Of a stretch of DNA of 64,000 nucleotides, positions 1 to 10,344 are shown one piece after another (the stretch's first letter is position 1; every line of letters begins with the position of its first letter). Under the pieces are notes generated by a model, which saw nothing but the letters and a program-made list of their open reading frames with translations, was not told the origin of the DNA and searched no databases. The position numbers and the translations under genes are program-made. The DNA lies in assembly GCA_003116995.1 (NCBI GenBank), contig BDSL01000113.1, forward strand, positions 62,001 through 126,000, given 5' to 3'. The DNA comes from Yamagishiella unicocca. Lineage: Eukaryota; Chlorophyta; Chlorophyceae; Chlamydomonadales; Volvocaceae.

Positions 1-94
1 GAGAGAGCAGAGACACAAACTACCGGCGGAGGTCCCAGGGCAGGTCCGTTCTTCTCGGTGCTAAGGGGGTTGCAAGGCAGACCCGTGTAAAGCG

Positions 95-3000
95 CTAAGG
101 GGGTAGGGTCTGCATTGTTGTGTACAGCTTGTCCTCGCTGTAACGACAGCTGCTTCGCCGGAACCCGAACGTAAAGCACACCCCACAATTCCTCTTTTGA
201 AACGTGGCGCCACCTGGAACGAAGGCCCCCCTCGTCCCTGACGGCCCCTCGTCCCTCACGGCCCCTCGTCCCTGACGGCCCCGCGCACCAGTGCATGGCC
301 CGCTGCAGGTTGGCGGTCTCGGGCGTCTTGAACTTGGACGACAGGTTCTGAACGTCCTGCGTGTGTGGGTGGGTGATGTGAAGGTGGGTGATGTGTGGGT
401 GGGTGGACTCATGGACAGATGGGGGGCAGGAAGGTGCGGGGGGGGGGGGAACCGTGGTGTGGTGGTGGGGTTCGGTTGCGGTGCTCGCACACAGCGACCA
501 GACCCCTCCATGCTTGCCCCCCCACTCAGCTGCCCCAGGTCCGTCGACCCCCTCTCCTCGAGGTCCACCACCATCACCCCGAACCCAGCGCCCTGGCCCC
601 CAGCCACCTTCATAAGGCCCCTGAGTCGCTCCACGGATCCGCAGATGTCCCGCCACACGGGGGCCTGGGGGGAGAAGTGTGTTTTCGGGGGGAGGGAGAA
701 AACCCGTTTACACGACATGAGAGGAGGAGGGGCGCGGGCCGGCAGGGTCCGCGTGTGACGGTGTGAGATCACTTGTGGGCCGCGGGTGAACCCGAACAGA
801 CTGTCGTACGAGTAGAACGGGCCCAACCCCTCCCACTGCAAAGCCCTCGTCCTCCTCCCGCACCCGCCATTCCCTGTCCCTCCCCTTCCCCCCTCTACCC
901 CTCGCCGTTCCTCTCCACCCACCAGCTCCCACACCGATACACGGGCTGGGACCTAGCCGGGCTCCGCCGCGTCTCGCCCCACCCCGTCCCAGCCCGCCAC
1001 CCAGGTTTTCCCACTTGCGCCTCACACGCTACCGCACATCAGTTTGTTTCTCTATCTTTAACAGGCCGCCGACGGACCGTGTCCACGGGTTTCTCAGGTG
1101 CCAACCCAAGTTTTCCGGCATGCGCGCGTGTCCCAAAGAAGGTAGTTCCTGCTCTCCGTGTAGCCGGGTCTTATCGTTGCTACCCCCAATTCTTTTCTGT
1201 AACCCCCAGTTCCTTTCCACATACCCACACCCGGTCCCCCCACCTGCAGCCGGTCCAGGTCCACCGAGTCCGTGAGCGGCACCACCACCGCCCGGAAGTA
1301 CGGCCGCGTCTGCGCCAACGACTTAACCGCCACCCGGCCCTCCGCCTGCACCCGCAGGTACACGCCCTGCTCTGTCTGCTTCACGTCGATCACCTGGGGC
1401 CGCAGGGGGGGGCAGGGGGGCAGGGGGGCGAGGGGAGTGAGCGCGGAGCGGGGGAGGGGGTGTGTGTGTGCAAGGAGGCGGGGGGTGGCATACGGACTGG
1501 GTGGCGGGTGGCGCCCCCCCTGGGCATCTCCGCCGCACCCCTCACCGCCAACCTCTTCCTCGCATGGTTCGAACACAAATTCTCGGCCTCAACCTCGCTT
1601 CCGCCGTTCGCGCCGCCCTCGCCGCCTTCGCCTTCTCCCTCCGCTCCCTGGACGACCTCCCCTCCCTCCGCTGCCTGGCCGATCCCCCCCCCCCAAAGCC
1701 CCCACCTCGCGGCACGACTTCGGCTCCCTGCCGCGGACGCCGGCTACCCCAGCCCGGTATTGCACTTAACATGTAACGGCTTGTATCCGGGCTCGGACGG
1801 GTCCGGGCTTCGCATGCCTCTCTAGCACGCCCGGCCACCAAACCAAGTTTCCATCACGCACCCCAAGACGAGCTCCCCAAACATTTCTCTACACCGTTCT
1901 TGCTCGGGATTCTTGTTGGGGTTCGCCTAGGCGCAGAAGCCGGGGGTGGAACTCAACTTCCGACTTCCTATACATAACCCAAGTCCTATAGCGTACAATT
2001 CAGAACCAGGGTACCAAACGTTCCTAATCAGTTTCACTGATTACCTAAGTGCTGACCTACGGGTTTCCTCCCCGAAACCCCCTCGACGTCCTATGCCGTA
2101 TCAAACGGTTTTATCGCATATCCCCTCCTCGACGGCCCCCATACTCCTTTCCTACAGGCTTCGTCACGTTGTCACCTTTACGTTACGACTCAGCAGCGCC
2201 TCCCCCCCATCTGCTCGCCGGCTATATCTTTCCTTTACCACCATCTTCATCGCCCTTGTTGGCCGTGGATTCGCGGATATAACTCCCTCGTTCCCTCTCT
2301 CCCTCCCCCTCTTGCCTCCCCCCCCGTTTCCTCTCTTGCCTCCCCCCCCGTTTCCTCTCTTGCCTCCCCCCCCGTTTCCTCTCTTGCCTCCCCCCCCCGT
2401 TTCCTCTCTTGCCTCCCCCCCCCGTTTCCTCTCTTGCCTCCCCCCCGTTTCCTCTCTTGCCTCCCCCCCCCGTTTCCTCTCTTGCCTCCCCCCCCGTTTC
2501 CTCTCTTGCCTCCCCCCCCCGTTTCCTCTCTTGCCTCCCCCCCCCGTTTCCTCTCTTCCCCCGTCCAGTAGCATGCGCGCGCATCCAGGTGTCCGAAGGC
2601 TATGCACCCACTACAACTCCCGTGTCGAGTTACCAGTCCCTTTATGTAACCCCCCGTCTCCTCTATTCTCCCCCCTCGTCACGCACCCTGCGGCCGACCT
2701 GGCCTTCCAGCCGGCCGTACAGGCCCCACTGGCACCTCCTCCAGTGCTAATCGGTTTAACTTTCCAGTGCCGACCTAGGGGTCTCCTCTCATACCCCTCC
2801 AGGGCATGTGGGCCGCCTGGCCCCGAGAGGCCCCCAAACCTCCCCGCCTCTCTTCCCCCACCTGAGACCCCCGCTGCCCCCACCTTGATGATGGTCGACA
2901 AGCAAAACACAAAGCCTCCCGCCTCGTAACCCCCTAGACGGGTGCTGGCGCCTGAGGGCTCAACCGTCGAGTGGACGAGCATCTGGTGCGGCGAGCTGAG

Positions 3001-3638
3001 CAGCTCCTCCAGCAGGAGCATGTAACTGCTGCTGTCGTACAGGCGGAGGACTTTGCAGCTGCCTGGGAGTAAGAAGGAGGTTGCACAAAGAGTGAGAGGG
3101 AGGGGGGTTGGGAACCGTGTTTAGGGGAGCCATCAACATCCTTGGTTAGCGCGAAAACCGGCCACCCTCGTGGGGGCCCCCCACCACCAGCCCGGCCACC
3201 CTTTCCTACTTAAGCTAACCGACCATACACCCCACCAGCCATACAACCACCCTGTCCGGTGCAAACCATACCGCATCACAACGCCACCACACAGACATGA
3301 GTATATTTCGCAACCTCGTTTCAGGTGGCCCCAAATCCCGGCTCCGCTGAGCGAGACCCGTCCCCGTGTTCGCACCCGGTGGTAGCACCTCCTTTGGCGT
3401 AAAGGGCAGAAGAGGCAACGAAGCAGGAAATCGCACGGCTGCAGAAGGGCACAGTGAAAAATGTTAAGGCTGGCAGTGTGGCTTGATGGTGAGGTGGGCA
3501 GCGCTCACCTTGGCATACGATGACTTGCTGACGCAGCCGGGATCTACTGCAGGTCAACTTCAACATGTTGGTAGGAGCTTTGACCGCGGCGCGGCAGGCC
3601 CTCTCCCGCAAAGGCCGTGCCCCGAGGGCGCCCCTCAT
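95..3638 (-). CDS. LON-domain (PUA-like) protein, candidate organelle-targeted
   Basis: Seven exons join in phase on the minus strand: 3638-3509, 3438-3376, 3062-2884, 1393-1244, 664-491, 356-289 and 137-95, giving about 268 residues. After a basic, Ser/Ala-rich leader (MRGALGARPLRERACRAA) that resembles an organelle transit peptide comes LPLLPFTPKEVLPPG, then KVLRLYDSSSYMLLLEELL, then VIDVKQTEQGVYLRVQAEGR and PYFRAVVVPLTD. This is the order seen in the N-terminal substrate-binding domain of Lon, as found in plant and algal stand-alone LON-domain proteins. No AAA+ or Ser-Lys protease domain follows, so it should not be a protease itself. The exon 5 donor is the least certain: GTGGGG at 525 is also possible but breaks the phase with exon 6. 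A start at 3734 would add 32 residues. It is divergent from the methyltransferase gene. The substrate is unknown. Confidence 0.82.
930..1190 (+). repeat. Dispersed repeat DR1, 3' part
   Basis: ACACGGGCTGGGACCTAGCC, then TTGCGCCTCACACGCTACCG, CACATCAGTTTGTTTCTC and CTTTAACAGG, followed about 80 bp later by GTGTAGCCGGGTCTTATCG. The same order of blocks occurs near 19915-20055, and on the minus strand near 29270-29530 and (partly) 42254-42570. Confidence 0.8.
1500..1760 (+). pseudogene. Reverse transcriptase relic inside intron 3 of the LON-domain gene
   Basis: In one plus frame the sequence reads GISAAPLTANLFLAWFEHKF (near 1520-1580), similar to the RT motif before the catalytic box. A different frame then reads FSLRSLDDLPSLRCL (near 1634-1677), resembling the F/YxDD box with the aromatic lost. 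The two parts are out of frame, so this is a decayed fragment. The arrangement matches the better preserved fragment at 38066-38437 and suggests a Penelope-like or related RT. The assignment to an RT clade is inference. Confidence 0.4.
2281..2560 (+). repeat. Minisatellite of about 24 bp, about 10 copies, in LON gene intron 3
   Basis: The unit GTTTCCTCTCTTGCC followed by a run of 7-9 C recurs about ten times with unit length 22-26 bp; variation is mostly in the C-run. The unit resembles the tail motif of the dispersed repeat DR1 (GGGTCTTCTCGCCACCCCC), so the array may have grown from one DR1 tail. Confidence 0.93.
2568..2660 (+). repeat. Dispersed repeat fragment (DR1-related 5' segment)
   Basis: AGTAGCATGCGCGCGCATCC followed by GGCTATGCACCCACTACAAC and a GTGTCGAGTTACCAGTCC segment is matched, inverted, at 44998-45070 (GTTGTAGTGGGTGCGTGCAT and so on), and loosely at 38915-38960. 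It lies in intron 3 of the LON-domain gene. Confidence 0.7.
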
Positions 3639-4142
3639 CGTGCTGTCGAGGAGCAATATCAGAGGCCCAACAGCTACTATATTGCGAGTATGATCCTTAC
3701 GTTTATACAAACAGGCAACCTGCGCTGAGGGCACCTGGTTTTGTGCAGAGCAAAACCCTGACCGATGTCACAAGACAAGACAGCGCTCCCTACAATCGAT
3801 GATGTCCACAATATGCTGTGCTTTATGTTCGTTTTAAGCTGTCTTGTGCTTAGGATGAACTCTTCACCAACATGAGGACGGGCAGCGAGTGGTGGTTAGC
3901 TAACTGCTTTGCCATTAGGAGGCAAATATCGACCACGTATCCAAGAAGTAATAAAAAAATGTTGATATCCACCGCATGCCAAGTATGCATATGGTACGTG
4001 ATAGGCCAACCTTGGAAGTAGCTGCGCCCCTGCAAGCGTGGTGCCAACGAATAGATTTACAGCAGGAGCTGTAATCATTGATTTCCAGCTAGCAAGTCAC
4101 CTCATTTGGTATAGGCAAGCCTAGCGTAACTTGTCGCTGCCC
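3639..4142. promoter_or_regulatory. Divergent intergenic region between LON-domain and methyltransferase genes
   Basis: About 500 bp separates the two start codons, which point away from each other, so both promoters must lie here or in the 5' leaders. It is noticeably less GC-rich than the flanking exons. I see no convincing TATA box or other named element in it. Confidence 0.5.
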
Positions 4143-7100
4143 ATGGCGGCGGAAGAGGTGGAAGAACCTTGCACTGCGGAAGCACGAGGGAGCCAAGACA
4201 GCAACGGCGCCGAAGGAAGCGCCCATAGGGGCGATGGGTTAGAGGAGACTGAGGCGGAGCGGCGGTTAGCTGCGGAGCAGGCGGCGGAGGGGCTGGACGA
4301 GGAGTTGGAGGAGGGGGGCCCCAAGGACTGGCAGCGCTTCTACATGGACTACCACCAGGTGGGGAGACGTGAGGCGGTACCTGGCAGCACCAGATCGTAG
4401 GTCATGGCGCCGCTCTTGGGGCCCGGGGATGGGGCCGGGCCGTCCTGCGTGCATTAGGATGGAAATGAAGTCAACTTGGGGCGACCTTCCGCCAAACTCT
4501 CGGCGCTGGCAACGATAAGGCGCAACACCGTACGACACTTGACGGCAGCAGAAGGGCACTTGCCCTTATGCGGTTGGGGGTTGGGGGTTGGAGGTTGGAG
4601 GTTGGAGGTTTGGGCAAGACGCATCCCCACCCCAGCGCACACTCTCTCCTCGCCTGCCCAAAGCCATGCGATGTGTTGCCGGCCCTCCCTCAAGGCAGCC
4701 CCTCTCACCCCTCTCACCCCTCTCACCCAACCCCAACCGCCCAACCCATCCAATCCCAACCCAACCCCGACCGCCCCAACTGCGTGCACACGTGTGTCGG
4801 CCCGCCCCCACCAACATCGTGCCTTGTGACCCCCCCCCCCCGGCATCACCTGCACACCCCTGCCGCAGCGCTTCGTCGACGACTGCGTGTTGGAGCTGCG
4901 GGGGGGCCGGGTGCGGGTGCGGCTGGCTCAGGCCGCCAGCGCCAAGGTGGCGGCCAAGAGGGCGGCGGAGGGCCGGGGGCGGGGGCGGGGGCAGCAGAGG
5001 CAGCAGCACCACCTGGACAAGGCGTCAGACCCCGCGCTAACGGGTGCGGCCGGGGGGGGGCGGGGGTTCGAGAGGGGAGGGCAACGGGGGGGCAGTGTTG
5101 GGGCCGGGGCGCGGCGCCCGCGTGCGCCCGGAGAGGTACGGAGGCGGAAGGAAGGACTACATGGGCACGTGGGGGCGGAAGGGGGGGGGCAGGGAGACGT
5201 GTGGGGGCAGCGGGCAGGGAGACGGGTAAGGACGTCTTGGCGGGTGCAGGGTGGGGCGGGTGGGTGTGCGCATTGGGACGGGTGGGGGGTGTGCGCATTG
5301 CTGTCCGGGCCTCCCAGCCCGGGGGAAAGAGTACGCGAGTAGGAACCAGCACGTTATGATGCAGGTCAGCAGCCTCGGCGCAAAGGAATGAGGGGTCACC
5401 GCGGCTGGGAGCTGCACACGCCGCCTAGCTCGGGGGTGGTCCTAACGACCTCCAACCCGTCCCCGCCCGCCCCTCCCCCGCCAGAGCAGGCACGACCGTG
5501 TGGGACGGCGCCGTAGTGTTGTCGCACTACCTGACTGAGACTACCGTACTTGTACGACCACCTGGTCAGCCGTACGCGTACAGCGGCGGGAGCCTACCCA
5601 CGGTTCTGGAGCTCGGGGCAGGTGCGGCGGAGCAGCTGGGGGGGGGCGGGGTGGCGGGGTTGGAGGGGCACATGGTGCAGGGGGTGTGGGGGGGGCGGGT
5701 GCGGGACTTGGAGCGGCGTGCAGCCATTGAAGCCGTGCGGTCTCGGGCGCGACGTGAGCACCACCCGACACGGCGCACCGCGCGTAGCCGGCCCGAGGGG
5801 GGGGGGCAAGAAGCGCGCCTCGCCTCTGGTCCTGGCCGGCCCCACCTCCCCACCCGCACCGACGCAGTGACCCCCCTGGACCTCCAGGTACCCCAACGTA
5901 CGGCCTCCTCGCCCCTCTGCCCCGCGCGCCGCCCCCACGTGCCTCTCTCAGGCACCGGCGCCGTGTCCCTGTCCCTGGCCGCCTGCCGCTCCGCCTGCCG
6001 CGTCACCGCCACCGACCTGTCCGACCTGCTGCCGCACCTGCGACTCAACGTGGACCGCAACAGCGCGCTGCTGCAGCCGGGGCGGCTGCACCTGCAGCCG
6101 CTGCGCTGGGGGCCTGAGGGGGAGCAGGATGTGCAGGTGAGGGGAGGAGGCGGAGACCCAGTGGTGCCTGCGGGATCACCGGAGGCGAACAGAGGCTCAC
6201 CTGCAAAGGGGCAGCACTCAAGTACCCAGCGTTCGCGCACCTCCCCCCCGACGGCCATGGATTCTCGGATTACCCTAAGCGCTCCCCCCTTCCCCAGTCG
6301 CGTTACCGGTCCTTTATTGTAACCCCCCCCCACCTACGGGTTTTCACACCACCCCCCACCTACGGGTTTCCTCTCTACCTCCCCCTGCCGCCGGACTATC
6401 CTGTCCCTGTCGCGTAAACGGCTCCTATGCCACTCCCCCATCGACCGGTGCGGGTCATTGGCCGGGTCCACACAAAACACACCCAACGCACACGGCCTCC
6501 CCCCCCTCGATCCCGTACCCCCACGATCCTGCGCAGCGGCTGGCCCCCGTACAGCCGCCATACGATGTGATAGTCGGCTCGGACCTGATCTACTACTCGT
6601 ACACCCCGGAGACCCCGCACAGCCAGCTGCTGCTGTGGACGCTGCGGCGGCTGTGTGGTCCGCACACGGCCGTGTACCTGTCCCTGTCGCTGCACCACAA
6701 CCCGGAGGAGGTGGAGCGCTTCCTGGGCTGGGCGGCCGATCAGGGCTTCCACGTGCTGAGGCTGCGGAAGTCCATACCCCCGGAGTGGCGCGTGCCGGAC
6801 GTGGTGGTGGTGCGGCTCACGTTGAAGAACCCGACCCCCCCGGAGACCTCGACGCCCCCGGAGCCCGCAGCGGAGGAGGAGGCGGGTGCGCCGGCAACGT
6901 CGACGGAGGGGGTGGAGACGGCGGCGGCGGGGCAGGCGGCGGCGGCAGAGGTGACGGCGGCGGCAGAGGTCGCGGCGGCGGTGGCGGAGTTGGCGGTGGC
7001 GGCGGCAGAGGTGGCGGCACCGGCGGCAGAGGTGGCGGCGGCAGAGGTGGCGGATGGGGTTAAGGGCAGCGTGGCTGCGGCGGGGGCGGCGGCGAGACCA

Positions 7101-7163
7101 GGTTCAGGGGCGGGGGCGGGGGCGGGGGCGGGCAGCAAGGGGGCGGTGGAGGCGGGGACGTGA
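4143..7163 (+). CDS. METTL21/MTF16-type protein methyltransferase with Ala-rich tail
   Basis: Five exons join in phase: 4143-4358, 4869-5043, 5490-5621, 5952-6136 and 6537 (or 6555)-7163, giving about 444 residues. The acidic N-terminus runs into RFVDDCVLELRGGRVRVRLA. Family hallmarks follow in order: TGTTVWDGAVVLSHYL (about 130-145), the SAM motif I VLELGAGTG (169-177) split by an intron, an acidic motif II residue D196 in VTATDLSDLL, and DLIYY (252-256) in the position of the MTF16 DxxY motif. Known members methylate lysines of chaperones, eEF1A, eEF2 and similar substrates using SAM; the substrate here cannot be told. After about residue 320 a Pro/Thr-rich stretch passes into Ala/Glu/Val repeats (AAAEVAAPAAEV) absent from core family members. 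The start is the first ATG (CCATGG context) before exon 1. Confidence 0.87.
6297..6345 (+). repeat. DR1 tail-like motif in methyltransferase intron 4
   Basis: CGTTACCGGTCCTTTATTGT followed by AACCCCCCCCC matches the dispersed tail motif. A CACCTACGGGTTTTC / CACCTACGGGTTTCC pair follows. It is fully intronic (intron 6137-6536). Confidence 0.6.
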
Positions 7164-7990
7164 GCAGTGATTGGGCGGGCGTTCAATGAGGTGGTCACTG
7201 GCCACTGGTGATCACTTCCCATTGGCGGGCTGAGGCAGAAGCGATTGGAGTGGTGGTGCTCGCCTGGTGGGCAGACCACCTGCTGGACTGACAGAGCGTA
7301 CCAGCAGGGCTTCAACGTGCCGCCGGGTGTCTGTCGGGGCCCCGGGGTGTCGTACTTGGAAGGAAACGTCGCTCCCGTGCACACGCCCTCAAACGTCGAC
7401 TATCGTGTGAAGTGTGATCCAGACCGCATGTGGACCCCAAGCCGGGTCCCCAAGCCGGGTCCCCAAGCCGGGAGCCGGCGGGCTCCGGCCCCTGCGCCTC
7501 CTCCGCTCGAGCCCCGCGTCCGGGCGCGACAGGGGGGGTCCAGACGGGTCATCGCGAGTTGTAAGCGGCGGATCAGGTGCCCTGGTGCCTGTTTTAACAG
7601 TTGAGGGGGACGTCATCACCTGCAGGCAGGTGCTGCGTCCTTCAGGCTACCCACCCACTAGCTCACCGAATCCGCTACGACCCACCAGCCGCCCCCTGGG
7701 GCCACCATTGGGGCTGGCAGCGAGCCCCGCGGGTGCTCCGCCGCCGCTCCGCCTCCTGGGCCGTAATGGACCACCTTGCACCGCCAGTTTCGTCAAGCAG
7801 ACATCATAAGAGCTAAACGTACATCAACTCTGATAACGTATCGACCCGGACCTCCGCGGTGAAGGAACCAAGCGGGGCTTTGCTTGCTCCGCAACGGGCA
7901 ACGGGCAACTGTATACGCTGGATGGGATCGCAGACCTGGATGCTACCCTTATGCCAAATTCCCCCCGCATACTCCAGTACCTACCCCCTG
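7164..7990. other. 3' flank, no gene recognised
   Basis: It contains the presumed methyltransferase 3' UTR. A threefold direct repeat of CAAGCCGGGTCCC occurs at about 7438-7476. Plus-strand frames at 7600-7810 are Pro/Arg-rich and match nothing I recognise. Confidence 0.5.
7560..7564 (+). promoter_or_regulatory. Candidate polyadenylation signal TGTAA for the methyltransferase
   Basis: TGTAA lies about 400 nt after the stop codon on the coding strand. TGTAA is the usual signal in Chlamydomonas-type algae; a pentamer has many chance matches. Confidence 0.35.
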
Positions 7991-7992
7991 CC

Positions 7993-8340
7993 TCACTCTC
8001 CCCGAATGCTCTCGGCCTCAACAGCCAAGTCCCGTGCACCGCCATGCCCCTGCACCTCCTCGAGGATGTGTGAGTATCCTGTGGGTCCACCTGGCCCATC
8101 TGGTGCATGACCCTTGCGATTAACTGAATGCGTTGCCCACACCATATGTAGCGGATTGATGCATCCCTTCTCATCACAGATGTGCATGGCAATATGCTTG
8201 TCACTGGGCGGGGGCCCTGTGTATGCCCACAGCACCAGGACATGTGCATCAACACATTCTGATGGCGGTACTGCGCGTAGGTCTGCTCCAGGGAGCGAGG
8301 CAGCCCGAGTTAGTCTCGCGTGGGCCGGCTGGTCGCCTTG
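7993..8340 (-). pseudogene. HNH-endonuclease-like fragment
   Basis: The minus frame is open from 8340 to a stop at 7993 and reads ...VLVLWAYTGPPPSDKHIAMH, then ICDEKGCINPLHMVWATHSV, then NRKGH. The His-Cys...Cys-x-Asn-Pro-x-His...Asn spacing is that of HNH nucleases related to homing enzymes (first His and Cys near 8185-8175, CxNPxH near 8165-8145, final N/H near 8110). No ATG precedes the domain; a stop sits just upstream at 8341-8343, where AATAG could also be a splice acceptor. It may be an internal exon or a truncated copy. HNH domains of this form are repeated in volvocalean genomes, but the role of this one is unknown. Confidence 0.5.
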
Positions 8341-8343
8341 CTA

Positions 8344-10344
8344 TTTTCGTTCGGCAGGACAGCTTGGGTATGCGGGCATGATCCACCCAAGTCGCTTGTC
8401 AACGACAAGGGGACTTCCCACCCAGTTGAGGTAGCGACAGGCCTAAACACCGGGTGGGCCGGTTGGACAGGCCCGTGGGTTGCGACGGGTTGCGACCCAC
8501 CCACCGTGCGCCAAACCGTGCACTAAATCGTTTTCAAACTGCTACCGGCGGTTCACTTCATGGTAGCATCGTGCGCGACTAGGTCGTCGCCGTGCAGCCA
8601 TCAGGCGGCCTCGCACCCAAACCATGCAGAAACTTGAGGACGTAGGGAACGGATTGAAGATTGACTTCGCCGCTCTACCGGCAAGCCTCCACCCAGATAA
8701 AGCTGCTCAATCCTGATGATACCCGTTAATTAGGTGCTGAGAGAGCACTCGAAATGTATCGATCTGTCGCGCAAGATTTAAACAGTAACCGGGTGGCTGT
8801 CAGGAACGGTCACCTCAAAGGGCCCTAACCGACGAATAAACAGGTGTGAACCAAACAAAGATTTGCGCTTTAATGTGCTTAATGCGTTATCCATGTTCGG
8901 CACATGCAAGCGCAGGAGCGCAGCCGAACCTTTCCTTGCGCTACCGGTACAGATGCACTACCTGGCACTCGTGCCATAATCCACCTTGTGCTGGGGAATT
9001 GACAATTGGCTGCTATGCAGCAAATTGGCCGTCAATACTTTTATTCGTGAGAATTAGTCGCGCGGAAAGCCTCCACCTGGCGATAGCTTCTCTCGTTGTT
9101 CGGTCACAAATTCATATAGTGCTTAGAAGCTTTTCATACCCTGGTGCGCTCATGACGACCAGGTCCAGGCGAGTGACCTTCCAGTGCAGTGCAAGCAGTA
9201 GTGACAGTTATCGTACTGCGGGCGGACTGCCCAGCTCCAGCCTACCAGACGACGTGCACCTGGCCGGCGGGTCATCGTGCTGCCCGCCCCCCCCCTCGCC
9301 CCCCCTCGGGCACCCCCTCGCCCCCCCCCGCCCCGCCCCTGTTGGCTAGGCCGCCACGTGGACCGCAGCACCCCCCCCCCGCCCGCCGCACTGGGTTCCT
9401 CAGGGCGGGAGGATCACTCGTTGGCCCCCCCTCCACAACATGCACCACCTCGTCACCCACCCTATCGACTTAGGGCGAGCACTGCGCGAGCAGGCGGGCA
9501 GCTCGCGGCGCCCGCCGCTCCCGGTGTGCCCACAACACACAAGAGCCTCCACCTCCACCTCTGCCCAACGAGCCGCCTCATCCACCACCGCACGCATAAC
9601 GCCACCCCGAACTCCGGAAGCGCGGGGTGCGGCCCTCAACACCCCGGGCTCGGCCCCACACCGCTACAGCTGGGTGCTCCCCCCGGGGGCTGCCAAGCCG
9701 GCCACCACGTGCTGGAGAGCTGTGCGGCCCCCCCTGGAGCCGTCCGTCCCCGGAGAGACAGGGGAGGGGGCAGCGGGGAAACGCCCCGTGTACACGACAA
9801 TAGGTGGGGAGCGGGGAGCAAGGCGGGTCTCCGTCCCTATTTGGATTTGCTGTGCCCCCGCCGCGGCTACTACCGGTACCGTCTCAGGTTCAAGCAAGGC
9901 ACACAAACCAACACATGCTGCGGGGATCAACAGTATTATAACGATAACGAGCCATACCGCAACTGGACAGCGGATGTCTCAAAAAGGTTGCGTTCAGGGT
10001 TATGCGGCGGTGGCGGGGCCAGCTGGCTCACGCCACCGCGGGCCGCCATGGGACGCCAGTTCAGCATCATGACAGGGAACATGCATGCCAGCAATCGCAG
10101 TTCGTGTAACCGGGCGCCACCCCGCGGTCTGTGCCAACGCGGCTCATCACGCGCCCTCCCTAGCCCTCCCTAGCCCCTCTCTCGCCCCGAGAGCATTCCT
10201 CAGCCTAGCTGCGCCGCTCGTCCACCCGTACGTCACAAACGCTGGCCCAAAGCCCGCCTCAGCCGCAATCCCACAGCCGCAGTGCCACAGCCGCCAATAC
10301 CCGCTTGATGAGCAGCTGGCCCCCGCGGGAGGCGCTGCCTGCCC
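8344..10344. other. No recognisable gene
   Basis: Several Pro/Ala/Arg-rich frames are open on the plus strand (for example 9277-10173 and 9440-10072), but they overlap one another in different frames and show no domain, no exon phase pattern and no similarity to neighbouring genes. C-rich runs occur at 9290-9340 and 9370-9390. The part up to about 9200 is less GC-rich. Confidence 0.5.

Noticed and set aside
9277..10173. Plus-strand 298-codon frame
   Set aside because: Pro/Arg/Gly-rich, overlapped by another open frame of equal quality, with no domain or splice evidence.
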